A DNA stretch of 8,412 nucleotides from Bacillota bacterium (GTDB lineage: Bacteria; Bacillota; Sulfobacillia; Sulfobacillales; Sulfobacillaceae), in assembly GCA_021820675.1 (NCBI GenBank), contig JAKADI010000049.1, positions 1-8,412 of the forward strand, written 5' to 3'. This document shows, in pieces, positions 1-6,338 of this stretch. Numbering within the stretch: the first letter of the stretch is position 1; each line of letters starts with the position of its first letter. Under the pieces are notes generated by a model. That model was not told the origin of the DNA, did no database searches, and was given only the letters and a program-made list of their open reading frames with translations. The position numbers and the translations under genes were made by a program.

Positions 1-1205
1 GTCCGCTCAAGATTGCGGCCATCGTCTAACGTGATAACAATACGGGTCTCCATATGTTGAAATCCTCGTTTATCAATCTCGGGATCGCTCCGATGGTGGC
101 AGCGACCGATCATGGCGTGCACGTCATCACGGTGTACGATGTCGTCCCGAAATTCATGAATTCCCACACGCCGGAATAACACAGCAGCTGCTAAGAGAAA
201 CGCTAATGAAAATTTTGCCTCGAGATCCGTCTTGGGATACCGATATATGAGCGCATTGAGCATGGCTGAGTTAGTATAAGCCACGACCTCAACAACACGT
301 TCCGGATGGATATCGTATTCATAAATCATGCTGAGAATCCCGTCGAGGGCAGGATGAGATAACGAGCCACAGGGGTAGGGTTTAATGGAAACACCAGGAT
401 CCTCAAAATAATAGGGATTGCCCAATCGCCCCTGAACACGTTCTCGTTCGTAACCACCAGCAGCGGCGGAAAAAAATCCACGGGCTGCTTCCAAGATGCT
501 ATCAGACGCGGTAAATCCTTCGCGGGCGAGCCATGCTGCTGTTACCCCAGCCGATGCAGCAATGCCCGCATGCAGCGGCTTCGTCATCGTGCCGAAATTT
601 TCACGGTACCCACCGCCCAAGGGAGCAGCAATCCCAAACGCTATGCGCATCTGGGACTCATCGAGCTCCAAGAGTTTCCCCGCGGCGGCAACCGCTCCCA
701 GCGCACCAACCGTTCCTGTGCTATGAAACCCATCGTTGTAGTGACGAGGATACATGGCGTCCGCCAGTCGGCACGCTACCTCGACCCCTCCTACGTAGGC
801 GGTAATCAGGTCTTTTCCACTAGCTCCAACCATTTCCGCCACAGCTGCTGCAGCCGCCAATACCGGAGCCGTAGGATGCGTTAAGAGACCGTACACACTG
901 GCAGGATTTGTGGATAGCTGCGTATCGTCGTAGTCCAAAGCATGGATGGCTAACCCATTAACAAGAGCTGCCAAAGATGCGGACACGCGTTGTGACGTTC
1001 CCCAGATGCCAACGGCCCGGTCTCCGCCCTGCGATTCAACATATTTACGGATAATTTTATGACTTTCCTCATGGCGCGCACTTAAGGCCAAGCCATACCC
1101 ATCATAAATGTGTTCTAATGCCTGCCGACGTACTAAGTTTGGCAATGATTCATACGCCAACCCCAGAACCCATTCGGCCACGTAGGCTGTCAATCCGTCC
1201 GTAAT
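1..1205 (-). CDS. MmgE/PrpD family protein, C-terminus cut by the window edge
   Basis: About 401 codons are present; the family is usually near 450-460 residues, so some 50 are missing at the left edge. The family includes 2-methylcitrate dehydratase, cis-aconitate decarboxylase and iminodisuccinate epimerase, cytosolic enzymes acting on small carboxylic acids. Counting from the ATT at 1205, family features are HALDYDDT (88-95), LTHPT (108-112), GFHSTGT (159-165), TKPLHAG (208-214) and KPYPCGSLSH (275-284). These supply the Asp, Thr, His, His, Lys and His expected in the active site. The start is uncertain. A perfect AGGAGG sits 7 nt before ATT (1205), and the next in-frame candidates are ATG at 1241, which lies upstream of that ribosome site and has a poor one itself, and TTG at 1193, which is 19 nt from it. 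The gene follows an FCD GntR regulator at close range, so co-transcription is likely. The exact substrate cannot be read from sequence. Confidence 0.9.
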   Translation of the reverse strand, partial: MTDGLTAYVAEWVLGLAYESLPNLVRRQALEHIYDGYGLALSARHEESHKIIRKYVESQGGDRAVGIWGTSQRVSASLAALVNGLAIHALDYDDTQLSTNPASVYGLLTHPTAPVLAAAAAVAEMVGASGKDLITAYVGGVEVACRLADAMYPRHYNDGFHSTGTVGALGAVAAAGKLLELDESQMRIAFGIAAPLGGGYRENFGTMTKPLHAGIAASAGVTAAWLAREGFTASDSILEAARGFFSAAAGGYERERVQGRLGNPYYFEDPGVSIKPYPCGSLSHPALDGILSMIYEYDIHPERVVEVVAYTNSAMLNALIYRYPKTDLEAKFSLAFLLAAAVLFRRVGIHEFRDDIVHRDDVHAMIGRCHHRSDPEIDKRGFQHMETRIVITLDDGRNLER

Positions 1206-1210
1206 GCTTT

Positions 1211-1217
1211 CTCCTCC
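1211..1217 (-). promoter_or_regulatory. Ribosome binding site that argues for an ATT start
   Basis: On the minus strand CAGGAGGAGAAAGC directly precedes ATT ACG GAC GGA TTG. The spacing of 7 nt to ATT is ideal, 19 nt to TTG is too far, and the in-frame ATG lies upstream of the site. The site itself is clear; that ATT is really used is inference. Confidence 0.6.
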
Positions 1218-1272
1218 TGAGTGCGATCTGTTTAACGGCATGGGCATCCATTCCATCGAATTCCCACACGAT

Positions 1273-2034
1273 CTAAAGCGCCGGTCTGGTTTTACGTTTT
1301 GCATCGTCAAGGGCCATGTGCAATACGCTTTGAACAACACAGTCATCCATGGGTCCCACATTGTTTTCTCCACCATCCGGGTCAGCAAAAACCTTCTGGA
1401 GAGCCTCCTCCACACGTTGCCACGCCCGCTTGGCATGAGACCGAGACAGCGCTACAGCCTCGTCAACACTCTTGCGTTTCATTGCGTTTAGCAGCATTTC
1501 ATGCTCGTCAGTGGCTTCACGAGGGCGATTGGCATCTTGCGACCACGCAACAGCTCGCAAGAGGGAGATGCTCAACCACAAACGATCAACCGTCTCCCAC
1601 AGCGCCACATTTCGACTGAACCGCGCAATCATCGTATGAAACTCGTAATTGCCCTGCTCGAGTTCCCGAAGCCGACCGTCTGCTTGCATCTGAGTCTGGA
1701 AACGAAAAACTTCATCCAGTCGACGGGTTTCATTCACGGTCATGTGTGCCGTTGCCAATCCAACCGCCAAGGGATCCAAGACCGCACGAAACTCGTAGAC
1801 CGAACGCGCTTCGACGAGCGTAAAAGGGCGAATGCGCACATCACGATGTTGTCTGCGCACCACAAGCCCTTCCGCTTCGAGCCGCCTCAGCGCTTCGCGA
1901 AGCGGTGTCACACTGACTCCCAGACGCCTAGCCCATTCCGCCTCGATAATCTGCGCACCCGGCAGAAACTCGCCCCCTAAGATGTCGTTTCTTAAGCGAT
2001 CATAAGTAAACTCAGCTGCCGATTTATAGGTCAT
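1273..2034 (-). CDS. GntR family transcriptional regulator, FadR/FCD subfamily
   Basis: This is a 253-residue DNA-binding regulator, the normal length for the FadR subfamily. The N-terminal winged helix-turn-helix covers about residues 8-72, with the helix-turn-helix core around LGVSVTPLREALRRLEAEGL (38-57) and the wing at VVRRQHRDVRI (58-68). An FCD effector domain follows (about 78-215); its expected metal/ligand positions are seen as H133 (in NYEFH), H178 (in DEHE) and H200 (in SRSH). The usual Asp four residues before the first His is Asn129 here. FCD regulators normally sense carboxylates or acyl compounds and repress nearby catabolic genes. The MmgE/PrpD gene starts 31-67 bp downstream on the same strand and is the obvious target. 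GAGGTG lies about 11 nt before the ATG. A short inverted repeat in the upstream region may be its own operator. Confidence 0.93.
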   Translation of the reverse strand: MTYKSAAEFTYDRLRNDILGGEFLPGAQIIEAEWARRLGVSVTPLREALRRLEAEGLVVRRQHRDVRIRPFTLVEARSVYEFRAVLDPLAVGLATAHMTVNETRRLDEVFRFQTQMQADGRLRELEQGNYEFHTMIARFSRNVALWETVDRLWLSISLLRAVAWSQDANRPREATDEHEMLLNAMKRKSVDEAVALSRSHAKRAWQRVEEALQKVFADPDGGENNVGPMDDCVVQSVLHMALDDAKRKTRPAL

Positions 2035-2056
2035 CTCTCTATTCTCACCTCGGTTT

Positions 2057-2094
2057 CTTATAACTTATTACTTATGGTGTACAGATATGTCTGT
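2057..2094 (-). promoter_or_regulatory. Putative promoter/operator of the FCD regulator gene
   Basis: Upstream of the start at 2034 is the inverted repeat ACAGA-N4-TCTGT (2081-2094). Next to it are three consecutive 7-nt direct repeats on the plus strand, CTTATAA, CTTATTA and CTTATGG (2057-2077). The AT-rich repeat block supplies a possible -10 (TATAAG on the minus strand), and the inverted repeat would then overlap a poor -35 (TCTGTA). Autoregulation by binding here is inference from position only. Confidence 0.35.
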
Positions 2095-2274
2095 CCTCTA
2101 CCGTGAAGCGCGTAGGAACAGGGCAAAGAACGGCCCATTTCGGCACCACCCGGGTTTTAACGTGGCATTATGTGCCATTATTCGGTAATGGATTGGTCTT
2201 ATTAAGCAGAGGGGTGGTTCGGTAATCCCCATATGTCAGTGGTATTGACGTGGGTCTCCGCCGACTGTTTTTCT
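2095..2274. other. Non-coding stretch with small hairpins and a direct repeat
   Basis: I find no convincing gene here. Visible structure is a pair of overlapping, mutually exclusive small hairpins: TGGCA-N5-TGCCA (2163-2177) and CCATTA-N5-TAATGG (2175-2191). TTCGGTAAT also occurs twice in direct orientation, at 2181-2189 and 2218-2226. No T-run follows the stems, so these do not look like standard intrinsic terminators. Confidence 0.3.
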
Positions 2275-2590
2275 CTATTTGACTGGCAGGCCTTCACCAA
2301 CCTGCGCGGGCATGACCTGCAAATCCGTTGCCATTGGGCGAATTCCGCCCGTTTGCCTTGGCCGTTTCAAAGAGGCTACAGGTGATCGCGCTCGCGCCAC
2401 CGTTCGGTGGACCGGGCGGCCCAGAGCATTGACGATTGCCATAATTTCCCGAAGTACGATGGGCTCGCTCAGGATTTGCAGGACTTGGATCGGGGTATCA
2501 GTAAGACCATGGATGTCACATGGCACCCAGATAACGTGCGGGAGCGAAGCCAGTCAGCCGCGGAAGAGTACGCCCTCGGGCTTTCTTGAG
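2221..2590. pseudogene. Possible decayed coding region, family not recognised
   Basis: Codon-like composition is seen on both strands. On the plus strand one frame is open from before 2221 to a TGA at 2383, and the same frame reopens from 2386 to a TGA at 2587; the second part (GTG at 2407) encodes about 60 acidic residues including FPKYDGLAQDLQDLDRGISK and DVTWHPDNV. A second plus frame is open from 2279 to 2614. On the minus strand a frame of 83 codons (2275-2526) runs through the same bases. None has a good ribosome site and I recognise no family. The interrupted plus frame suggests a gene broken by mutation, but chance openness in GC-richer DNA is not excluded. Confidence 0.25.
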
Positions 2591-2649
2591 AAATGGTTGG
2601 TTCCCCAAGAGTAAAATAACCACACACATGTGAAACCGCAGTCTTATAT

Positions 2650-2784
2650 TTATGCAGTTCGGTAGTCATTGTGTTGTGTCGCTAACACCCCCGAATGTCG
2701 ATGATTCTTCGCAAGCCATTCCTCATGGACGACCTGAAGGCATCGAAACTTTATCCCCAGACGAGACGTACCGTGTGTCGCCAC
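2650..2784 (-). pseudogene. Possible C-terminal remnant of a DUF5615/PIN-like protein
   Basis: A 44-codon minus-strand frame, GTG to TAA, contains LQVVHEEWLAKNHRHSGVLA followed by TQHND. This resembles the tail of DUF5615 PIN-like (VapC-related) proteins, which often end with a His-x2-Trp-rich helix and an HAGI-type strand. The catalytic acidic N-terminal part of such a nuclease is not visible, the frame has no ribosome site, and a stop codon lies just upstream, so it would be a dead fragment. On the opposite strand 2652-2831 is open for 59 codons from an ATG, also without a good ribosome site. The resemblance comes from memory of the family and is weak. Confidence 0.25.
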
Positions 2785-2862
2785 GTCTTACGGAGTTGAA
2801 GTTCAGCGCCTGGGTCGTTGACAATGCATGAATAGGTCGCTCTTCACCATGCAGACCCCACC

Positions 2863-3564
2863 TTAAACGAGCGTCTGTTTCATCCATTCCAGAATGCCCC
2901 CTCCGAGGGTTTCACGAATATGATCCGTATAGTCCATGGCTCTCAGTTCCCCGTGATCCAAGAGAACAGCCATATCCAATAGTGGTTCGACTTCGTGCAC
3001 CTCGTGCGTGGACAACACGACGGTCTGGAAGTCTAAGTCGATGAACGAGATGAGTCCCGTCAGAATGGACCCGCGAACCAGCGGATCGAGCCCCGAAAGC
3101 GGTTCATCCATGACGAGCAACGGGGCCCGGCGAGAGACAGCCAGCACGATTTTCAGACGCCCCTCGTTACCCTTGGAAAGCGTCCGAACTGGCTGGGTTC
3201 CATCCAGTTGCATAAATTCCAGCATAGCGGCCGCCTTGTCTCGGTCGAAGTCTCTATAGATACCCGCGTAATAGTTCACCATCTGACGCACGGTATAGAA
3301 GCCGTATACGGCACCTGTGTCGGACAGGTACGCGATATGCTCCGCCATCATCCGCTGAACCCGGTTGTTCTGAAACAAGACTTGCCCGCTGTTCGGCCGC
3401 AGGAGCCCGGTCATGAGTTTGAGGGTTGTGGTTTTCCCGCTGCCGTTCGGACCAATAAATCCAACAACCGTTCCGGCTGGTAAATCGAACGATAGGTGCT
3501 GTACGGCGTCCTTCAGCTGATAGCGCTTCGACACGTTTTGGAAGGACACAATCGCATTTTCCAT
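2863..3564 (-). CDS. ABC transporter ATP-binding protein (YtrB-like)
   Basis: This 233-residue nucleotide-binding subunit is predicted to sit on the cytoplasmic face of the membrane and power the ABC-2 permease of the same operon. From the ATG at 3564 it has Walker A GPNGSGKT (38-45), signature LSKGN (129-133), Walker B LLVMDE (149-154) with catalytic Glu154, D-loop SGLD (157-160) and the switch His187 in STHE. The Q-loop region reads AYLSDTG without a clear Gln, and the signature is LSKGN rather than LSGGQ, both typical of the short GntR-linked ATPases. I chose ATG 3564 because GGAGG lies 5 nt upstream of it; an in-frame TTG at 3582 would place that ribosome site inside the gene. It is last in the operon, 20 bp after the regulator. 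The substrate is unknown; YtrB relatives respond to cell-wall stress. Confidence 0.93.
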   Translation of the reverse strand: MENAIVSFQNVSKRYQLKDAVQHLSFDLPAGTVVGFIGPNGSGKTTTLKLMTGLLRPNSGQVLFQNNRVQRMMAEHIAYLSDTGAVYGFYTVRQMVNYYAGIYRDFDRDKAAAMLEFMQLDGTQPVRTLSKGNEGRLKIVLAVSRRAPLLVMDEPLSGLDPLVRGSILTGLISFIDLDFQTVVLSTHEVHEVEPLLDMAVLLDHGELRAMDYTDHIRETLGGGILEWMKQTLV

Positions 3565-3584
3565 GGCAACCTCCACATTCAAAG

Positions 3585-3962
3585 CTATTCGTGTGACAAC
3601 CCCAGCGTCTCACATTCCTTAAAGCTCCGTAATATTTCTTCCAGCGTAAATCCCATCTCGCGCATATCACCCAGAAACGCTGCCACGTAACTCCCCATCA
3701 ATTCCTCACGAAGTCGCAGAAGACGATCCTCATCACGGGTCACGAAGGTTCCCTGCCCTCTCCGGGTCTCGGCCACGGTGATGCGCTCTAACTCGGTGTA
3801 CACCCGCTGAACCGTATTGGGGTTAACACCGACCTGGATTGCCATATCACGCTGGGATGGCAACTTTTCTCCCGCAGAGAGGTCCCCACGGACAATTTGT
3901 TTGCAAATCCTTTGGACAAGCTGTAGATAAATAGGCTGTGTGGGGATGAAGTCCCCTGCCAT
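3585..3962 (-). CDS. GntR family transcriptional regulator, YtrA subfamily
   Basis: A 125-residue protein, the typical size of YtrA-type GntR regulators, which keep only the winged helix-turn-helix plus a short helical dimerisation tail. The DNA-binding domain spans about 10-75: GEKLPSQRDMAIQVGVNPNT (31-50) leads into the recognition helix TVQRVYTELE (50-59), and RRGQGTFV (67-74) forms the wing. The C-terminal tail (about 78-119) is helical with no ligand domain. YtrA relatives repress their own ABC operon and are relieved by cell-envelope stress. The ribosome site GGAGG lies 8 nt before the ATG and overlaps the 3' end of the permease gene, whose stop is 3 bp upstream, so translation is probably coupled. 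Unusually, the regulator lies between permease and ATPase rather than first. The 32-bp inverted repeat upstream of the operon is its likely operator. Confidence 0.94.
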   Translation of the reverse strand: MAGDFIPTQPIYLQLVQRICKQIVRGDLSAGEKLPSQRDMAIQVGVNPNTVQRVYTELERITVAETRRGQGTFVTRDEDRLLRLREELMGSYVAAFLGDMREMGFTLEEILRSFKECETLGLSHE

Positions 3963-3965
3963 GGC

Positions 3966-4841
3966 TTACACCTCCAAATAGCGGTCGGTGATGAGCCCCG
4001 TAACGGAGAACAGCACAACGCCGATGATGGCGTCGAATACAAAATGGCCGATGACAATCGTGCCGATCAGATGCCTCGCTAGGAGTGTACGCACGTCTGA
4101 CGGGAACAGGTCCAGCACGGCTACCCTTCCCCAACCAAAGGCCTGTGCATAGAGGGCGGTGCTCTTCAAACCACCCAGTCCCCACGTGGCGACCAACACG
4201 ACCCCCAGTCCGACCAGCCAACTCAACTTCTTAAACTGGCTTTTCACCGCACGGACCGACAGATAAATGAGGGCGAGCCACAGGGACAGATACAATCCGA
4301 AACAAAATAAGAATGTCATGGCAAAAAATAATATCCGCGGGATCTGAGCCGCCAAAACGGACAGATATACCGGGCCAACGTTTAGGGGTGTTCCATGCTG
4401 CGTCATGAGAATTTCGTTGGCATTCCCGTGAGTCTGGGTCTGATAATGCACCGGTGGCAAGGAGTGAGTGATGTTGACGGAGTGAAATAGCGCGAGTGCT
4501 AGAAAGTAAGAGATCACAAAGTACAGCAGGGAGGCTATCAGGCTGCTAATGAGTTTGGAGCCATACATTGCCCATCCGGACTTCGGTGTTTGCAACCATA
4601 GGGCCGCGGATCCTTTGATTTCCTGGTTCATCCCCCGGTAAAGTTGTGCCGGAAAGACAACCAAAAGCGAGCCCGTCAAGACGACACCGACGGCCACGGC
4701 TGTCCGCGCGGCATCCACGATGCCTAAGGAATGCGCCGAGAGAACTAAGGCTGTCACAATGACGGCGCCTCCCAGGAAACCCAACCACTGGTTCTTTAAC
4801 ATCCAGATATCTTTTTTCAGCATGGTCAGCCACATCGACAT
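3966..4841 (-). CDS. ABC-2 type transporter permease
   Basis: A 291-residue integral membrane protein with about six hydrophobic segments near residues 19-38, 46-66, 97-119, 168-196, 207-224 and 258-284. A hydrophilic loop rich in His, Gln and Thr lies at about 120-165, probably outside the membrane. The cytoplasmic stretch KGSAALWLQTPKSGWAMYGSK (77-97 region) matches the coupling segment common in ABC-2 permeases that lies before the third membrane segment. It is the membrane partner of the ATPase encoded two genes downstream and the first gene of the operon. The start is preceded by a G-rich ribosome site (AGGGGTGGGG, 5 nt away); a second ATG two codons later is possible. The stop overlaps the ribosome site of the regulator gene. 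Transport direction and substrate cannot be told; export or a sensory role is usual in this group. Confidence 0.88.
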   Translation of the reverse strand: MSMWLTMLKKDIWMLKNQWLGFLGGAVIVTALVLSAHSLGIVDAARTAVAVGVVLTGSLLVVFPAQLYRGMNQEIKGSAALWLQTPKSGWAMYGSKLISSLIASLLYFVISYFLALALFHSVNITHSLPPVHYQTQTHGNANEILMTQHGTPLNVGPVYLSVLAAQIPRILFFAMTFLFCFGLYLSLWLALIYLSVRAVKSQFKKLSWLVGLGVVLVATWGLGGLKSTALYAQAFGWGRVAVLDLFPSDVRTLLARHLIGTIVIGHFVFDAIIGVVLFSVTGLITDRYLEV

Positions 4842-4857
4842 CGCAACCCCACCCCTG

Positions 4858-4889
4858 TATTAGTGCACTAGAAATATAGTGCACTAATA
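4858..4889 (-). promoter_or_regulatory. 32-bp perfect inverted repeat, likely YtrA-type operator
   Basis: The arms TATTAGTGCACTA and TAGTGCACTAATA are perfect complements across a 6-nt spacer (GAAATA). Each arm also contains the 10-bp perfect palindrome TAGTGCACTA (4861-4870 and 4877-4886), so there are two palindromes 16 bp apart centre to centre. Read as half-sites this is AGTGCA-N12-TGCACT, close to the AGTGTA-N13-TACACT that I recall for Bacillus subtilis YtrA. It lies 16 bp upstream of the first operon gene and downstream of a TTGACA box, as expected for repression. No T-run follows, so a terminator is unlikely. Confidence 0.75.
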
Positions 4890-4899
4890 CTCGTGACTT

Positions 4900-4905
4900 T
4901 GTCAA
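4900..4905 (-). promoter_or_regulatory. Putative -35 box of the ABC operon
   Basis: TTGACA on the minus strand, a perfect sigma-A -35 match, lies 10 bp upstream of the inverted repeat. The -10 would fall within the repeat. The best TATATT is 21 nt away, longer than ideal, while CACTAT at 18 nt is a poorer match, so the -10 is not settled. Confidence 0.5.
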
Positions 4906-4959
4906 TGCTTGAGTTCACGGCGATGGGTCACGTACTCGTCAAACCTCGCGAGTGGTTGA

Positions 4960-5152
4960 AGATGGTTCGGCGCAGCCGCCCCTGGGCATCAGTTAGGTAT
5001 GATGGCTCGGTTTCCCGTTCGCATTGTCACCGCTGAGGGGATCATCAAAGCCACGTTTGACACCACGATTGGTGCCTATTCCGGCATCAACATTTTAATC
5101 AACAACACCCGGGCCGACAGGTTCAAATGGATACTCACGGTAACCATTAACG
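4960..5152 (+). pseudogene. Remnant of a short-chain dehydrogenase/reductase
   Basis: A plus-strand frame open from 4960 encodes VTAEGIIKATFDTTIGAYSG, then INILINNTRADRFKWILTVT. This aligns in order with the middle of classical SDR proteins: acidic DVT-type segment, a helix, GxIDILVNNAG, then a FKP-like stretch and a (E)VT segment. The conserved NNAG reads NNTR here (5101-5112). There is no N-terminal TGxxxGIG cofactor loop, no YxxxK catalytic pair and no ribosome site before the ATGs at 4999/5002; a TGA at 4957 closes the frame upstream. The frame continues to 5226 inside the amidohydrolase gene, but there it is only a shadow. It is best read as a decayed internal fragment left by an insertion or deletion event. 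Confidence 0.5.
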
Positions 5153-5157
5153 TTAAT
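5146..5157. repeat. 12-bp perfect palindrome over the amidohydrolase stop codon
   Basis: ATTAACGTTAAT is self-complementary and includes the TAA stop of the amidohydrolase gene (5153-5155). It has no T-run or GC stem, so it is a weak terminator candidate at most; it may be chance or mark the junction with the SDR remnant. Confidence 0.3.
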
Positions 5158-6286
5158 ACCCTTGTAAAAACCGCGACACACCCCGGTGGAGCACTTCCAC
5201 CCCAAGAGGTAGAGCCGTTTCATTGATCTGGAAGTGCGGAGAATGATGAGGAAACGTTTCGTTAACTGGGCGACATCCTAAAAAGAAAAACGTCCCCGGT
5301 TTCTCCCGTAAATAATACGCGAAATCTTCACCCCCCATTGCGGGATCGGGATGAAATACATCCACTATATCCACAATGGCCTGTTCTAATCGTTCCACGC
5401 TTTCGCGATGGTTTATCACGGCCGGATAGCCGCGTTGATAGGTCAGGATCGCATTGGCTCCATATAACTGCGCCGTTGTCTTTGCCATATGATTGATTTC
5501 ATCAATGATCTTGTCTTGCACCTGCTGTGACAACGTGCGGACTGTCCCTATGATCTCGGCTGTTTCCGCAATGATGTTAAATGTCGAGCCACCCCGGATA
5601 GCACCGCAGCTTATCACCGCAGTGTCAAATGCATTGAGGCGTCGTGAGACGATCGTTTGCAAATTCACCACTATCATGGATGCAATCAAGACCGCATCTT
5701 TCGTATCCGCGGGTTCTGAACCATGACCACCTTTTCCCTGGATACGGATGGTAAATTGATCAGCATTAGCCATCAGAGCTCCAGCACGAATCCCAACGGT
5801 ACCGACCGGGTCATTGGCCCACAGATGCAGGCCCAATACCTCATCCACTCCCTCAAGGCAACCGCCTTCGATCATGCCAGGGGCCCCGCCGGGGGGGCGT
5901 TCTTCAGCGGGTTGAAAGAAAATGCGTACCCTGCCCGGAAAATTATGGTCCGTTGTCAGACGTTCTGCCAGAGCTAAAGCAATAGCCATGTGACCATCGT
6001 GACCACATGCGTGCATCACTCCAGCATGTTGAGAACGAAACGGCAGGCCGGTTTCCTCCTCAATTGGCAACCCATCCATATCTGCGCGAACCGCAATGGT
6101 TTTTCCCGGCCGATTCCCAACAATATCGACCATGACCCCCGTATCGGCTATTTGAACAGTATTCAATCCCAGTCGCTGAAGCGTTTCCGTCAAATAGCCG
6201 CTGGTTTTGCGTTCATTAAATCCCAACTCCGGGATTTGATGAAGATCCCGGCGGTACGTAATGATATGGTCTTCCCAATTCGCCAT
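5153..6286 (-). CDS. M20 family amidohydrolase (N-acyl-L-amino acid / hippurate hydrolase type)
   Basis: A 377-residue cytosolic metal-dependent hydrolase of the M20D group, which removes acyl groups from N-acyl amino acids. From the ATG at 6286 the expected features are: DLHQIPELGFNE near the N-terminus, RADMDGLPI (68-76), HACGHDGH (92-99) with Cys94 and His96 as metal ligands, QPAEE (125-129) with the catalytic Glu pair, LGLHLW with His154, the dimerisation segment GKGGHGSEP, GGEDFAYY (about 318-325) and SPHF with His351. The set is complete, so it should be active. ATG 6286 was chosen because GGAGGGG ends 7 nt upstream; a TTG at 6310 would put this site inside the gene. It lies 94 bp after arginase, which suggests a role in amino acid salvage or arginine-related metabolism. 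Acyl group and amino acid preference are not readable. Confidence 0.92.
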   Translation of the reverse strand: MANWEDHIITYRRDLHQIPELGFNERKTSGYLTETLQRLGLNTVQIADTGVMVDIVGNRPGKTIAVRADMDGLPIEEETGLPFRSQHAGVMHACGHDGHMAIALALAERLTTDHNFPGRVRIFFQPAEERPPGGAPGMIEGGCLEGVDEVLGLHLWANDPVGTVGIRAGALMANADQFTIRIQGKGGHGSEPADTKDAVLIASMIVVNLQTIVSRRLNAFDTAVISCGAIRGGSTFNIIAETAEIIGTVRTLSQQVQDKIIDEINHMAKTTAQLYGANAILTYQRGYPAVINHRESVERLEQAIVDIVDVFHPDPAMGGEDFAYYLREKPGTFFFLGCRPVNETFPHHSPHFQINETALPLGVEVLHRGVSRFLQGY

Positions 6287-6338
6287 GAATGTGCCCCTCC
6301 ATACTCGCAAATCATTGCGAAAATTTTTGCTATCTGTA

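Noticed and set aside
496..884. Three overlapping plus-strand open frames of 76-104 codons
   Set aside because: They lie inside the MmgE/PrpD gene on the other strand, lack ribosome sites and show no family features.
1501..1980. Plus-strand open frame of 159 codons
   Set aside because: It is an antisense shadow of the FCD regulator gene, whose domain and motifs are clear.
3565..3582. Upstream TTG start for the ABC ATPase
   Set aside because: It would place the GGAGG ribosome site within the coding sequence; ATG 3564 has ideal spacing and matches the family's N-terminus.
5153..5226. Extension of the plus-strand SDR-like frame into the amidohydrolase gene
   Set aside because: Resemblance to SDR proteins stops near 5150 and the amidohydrolase C-terminal motif region is intact.
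6287..6310. Upstream TTG start for the amidohydrolase
   Set aside because: The GGAGGGG ribosome site lies inside that extension, 7 nt before ATG 6286.
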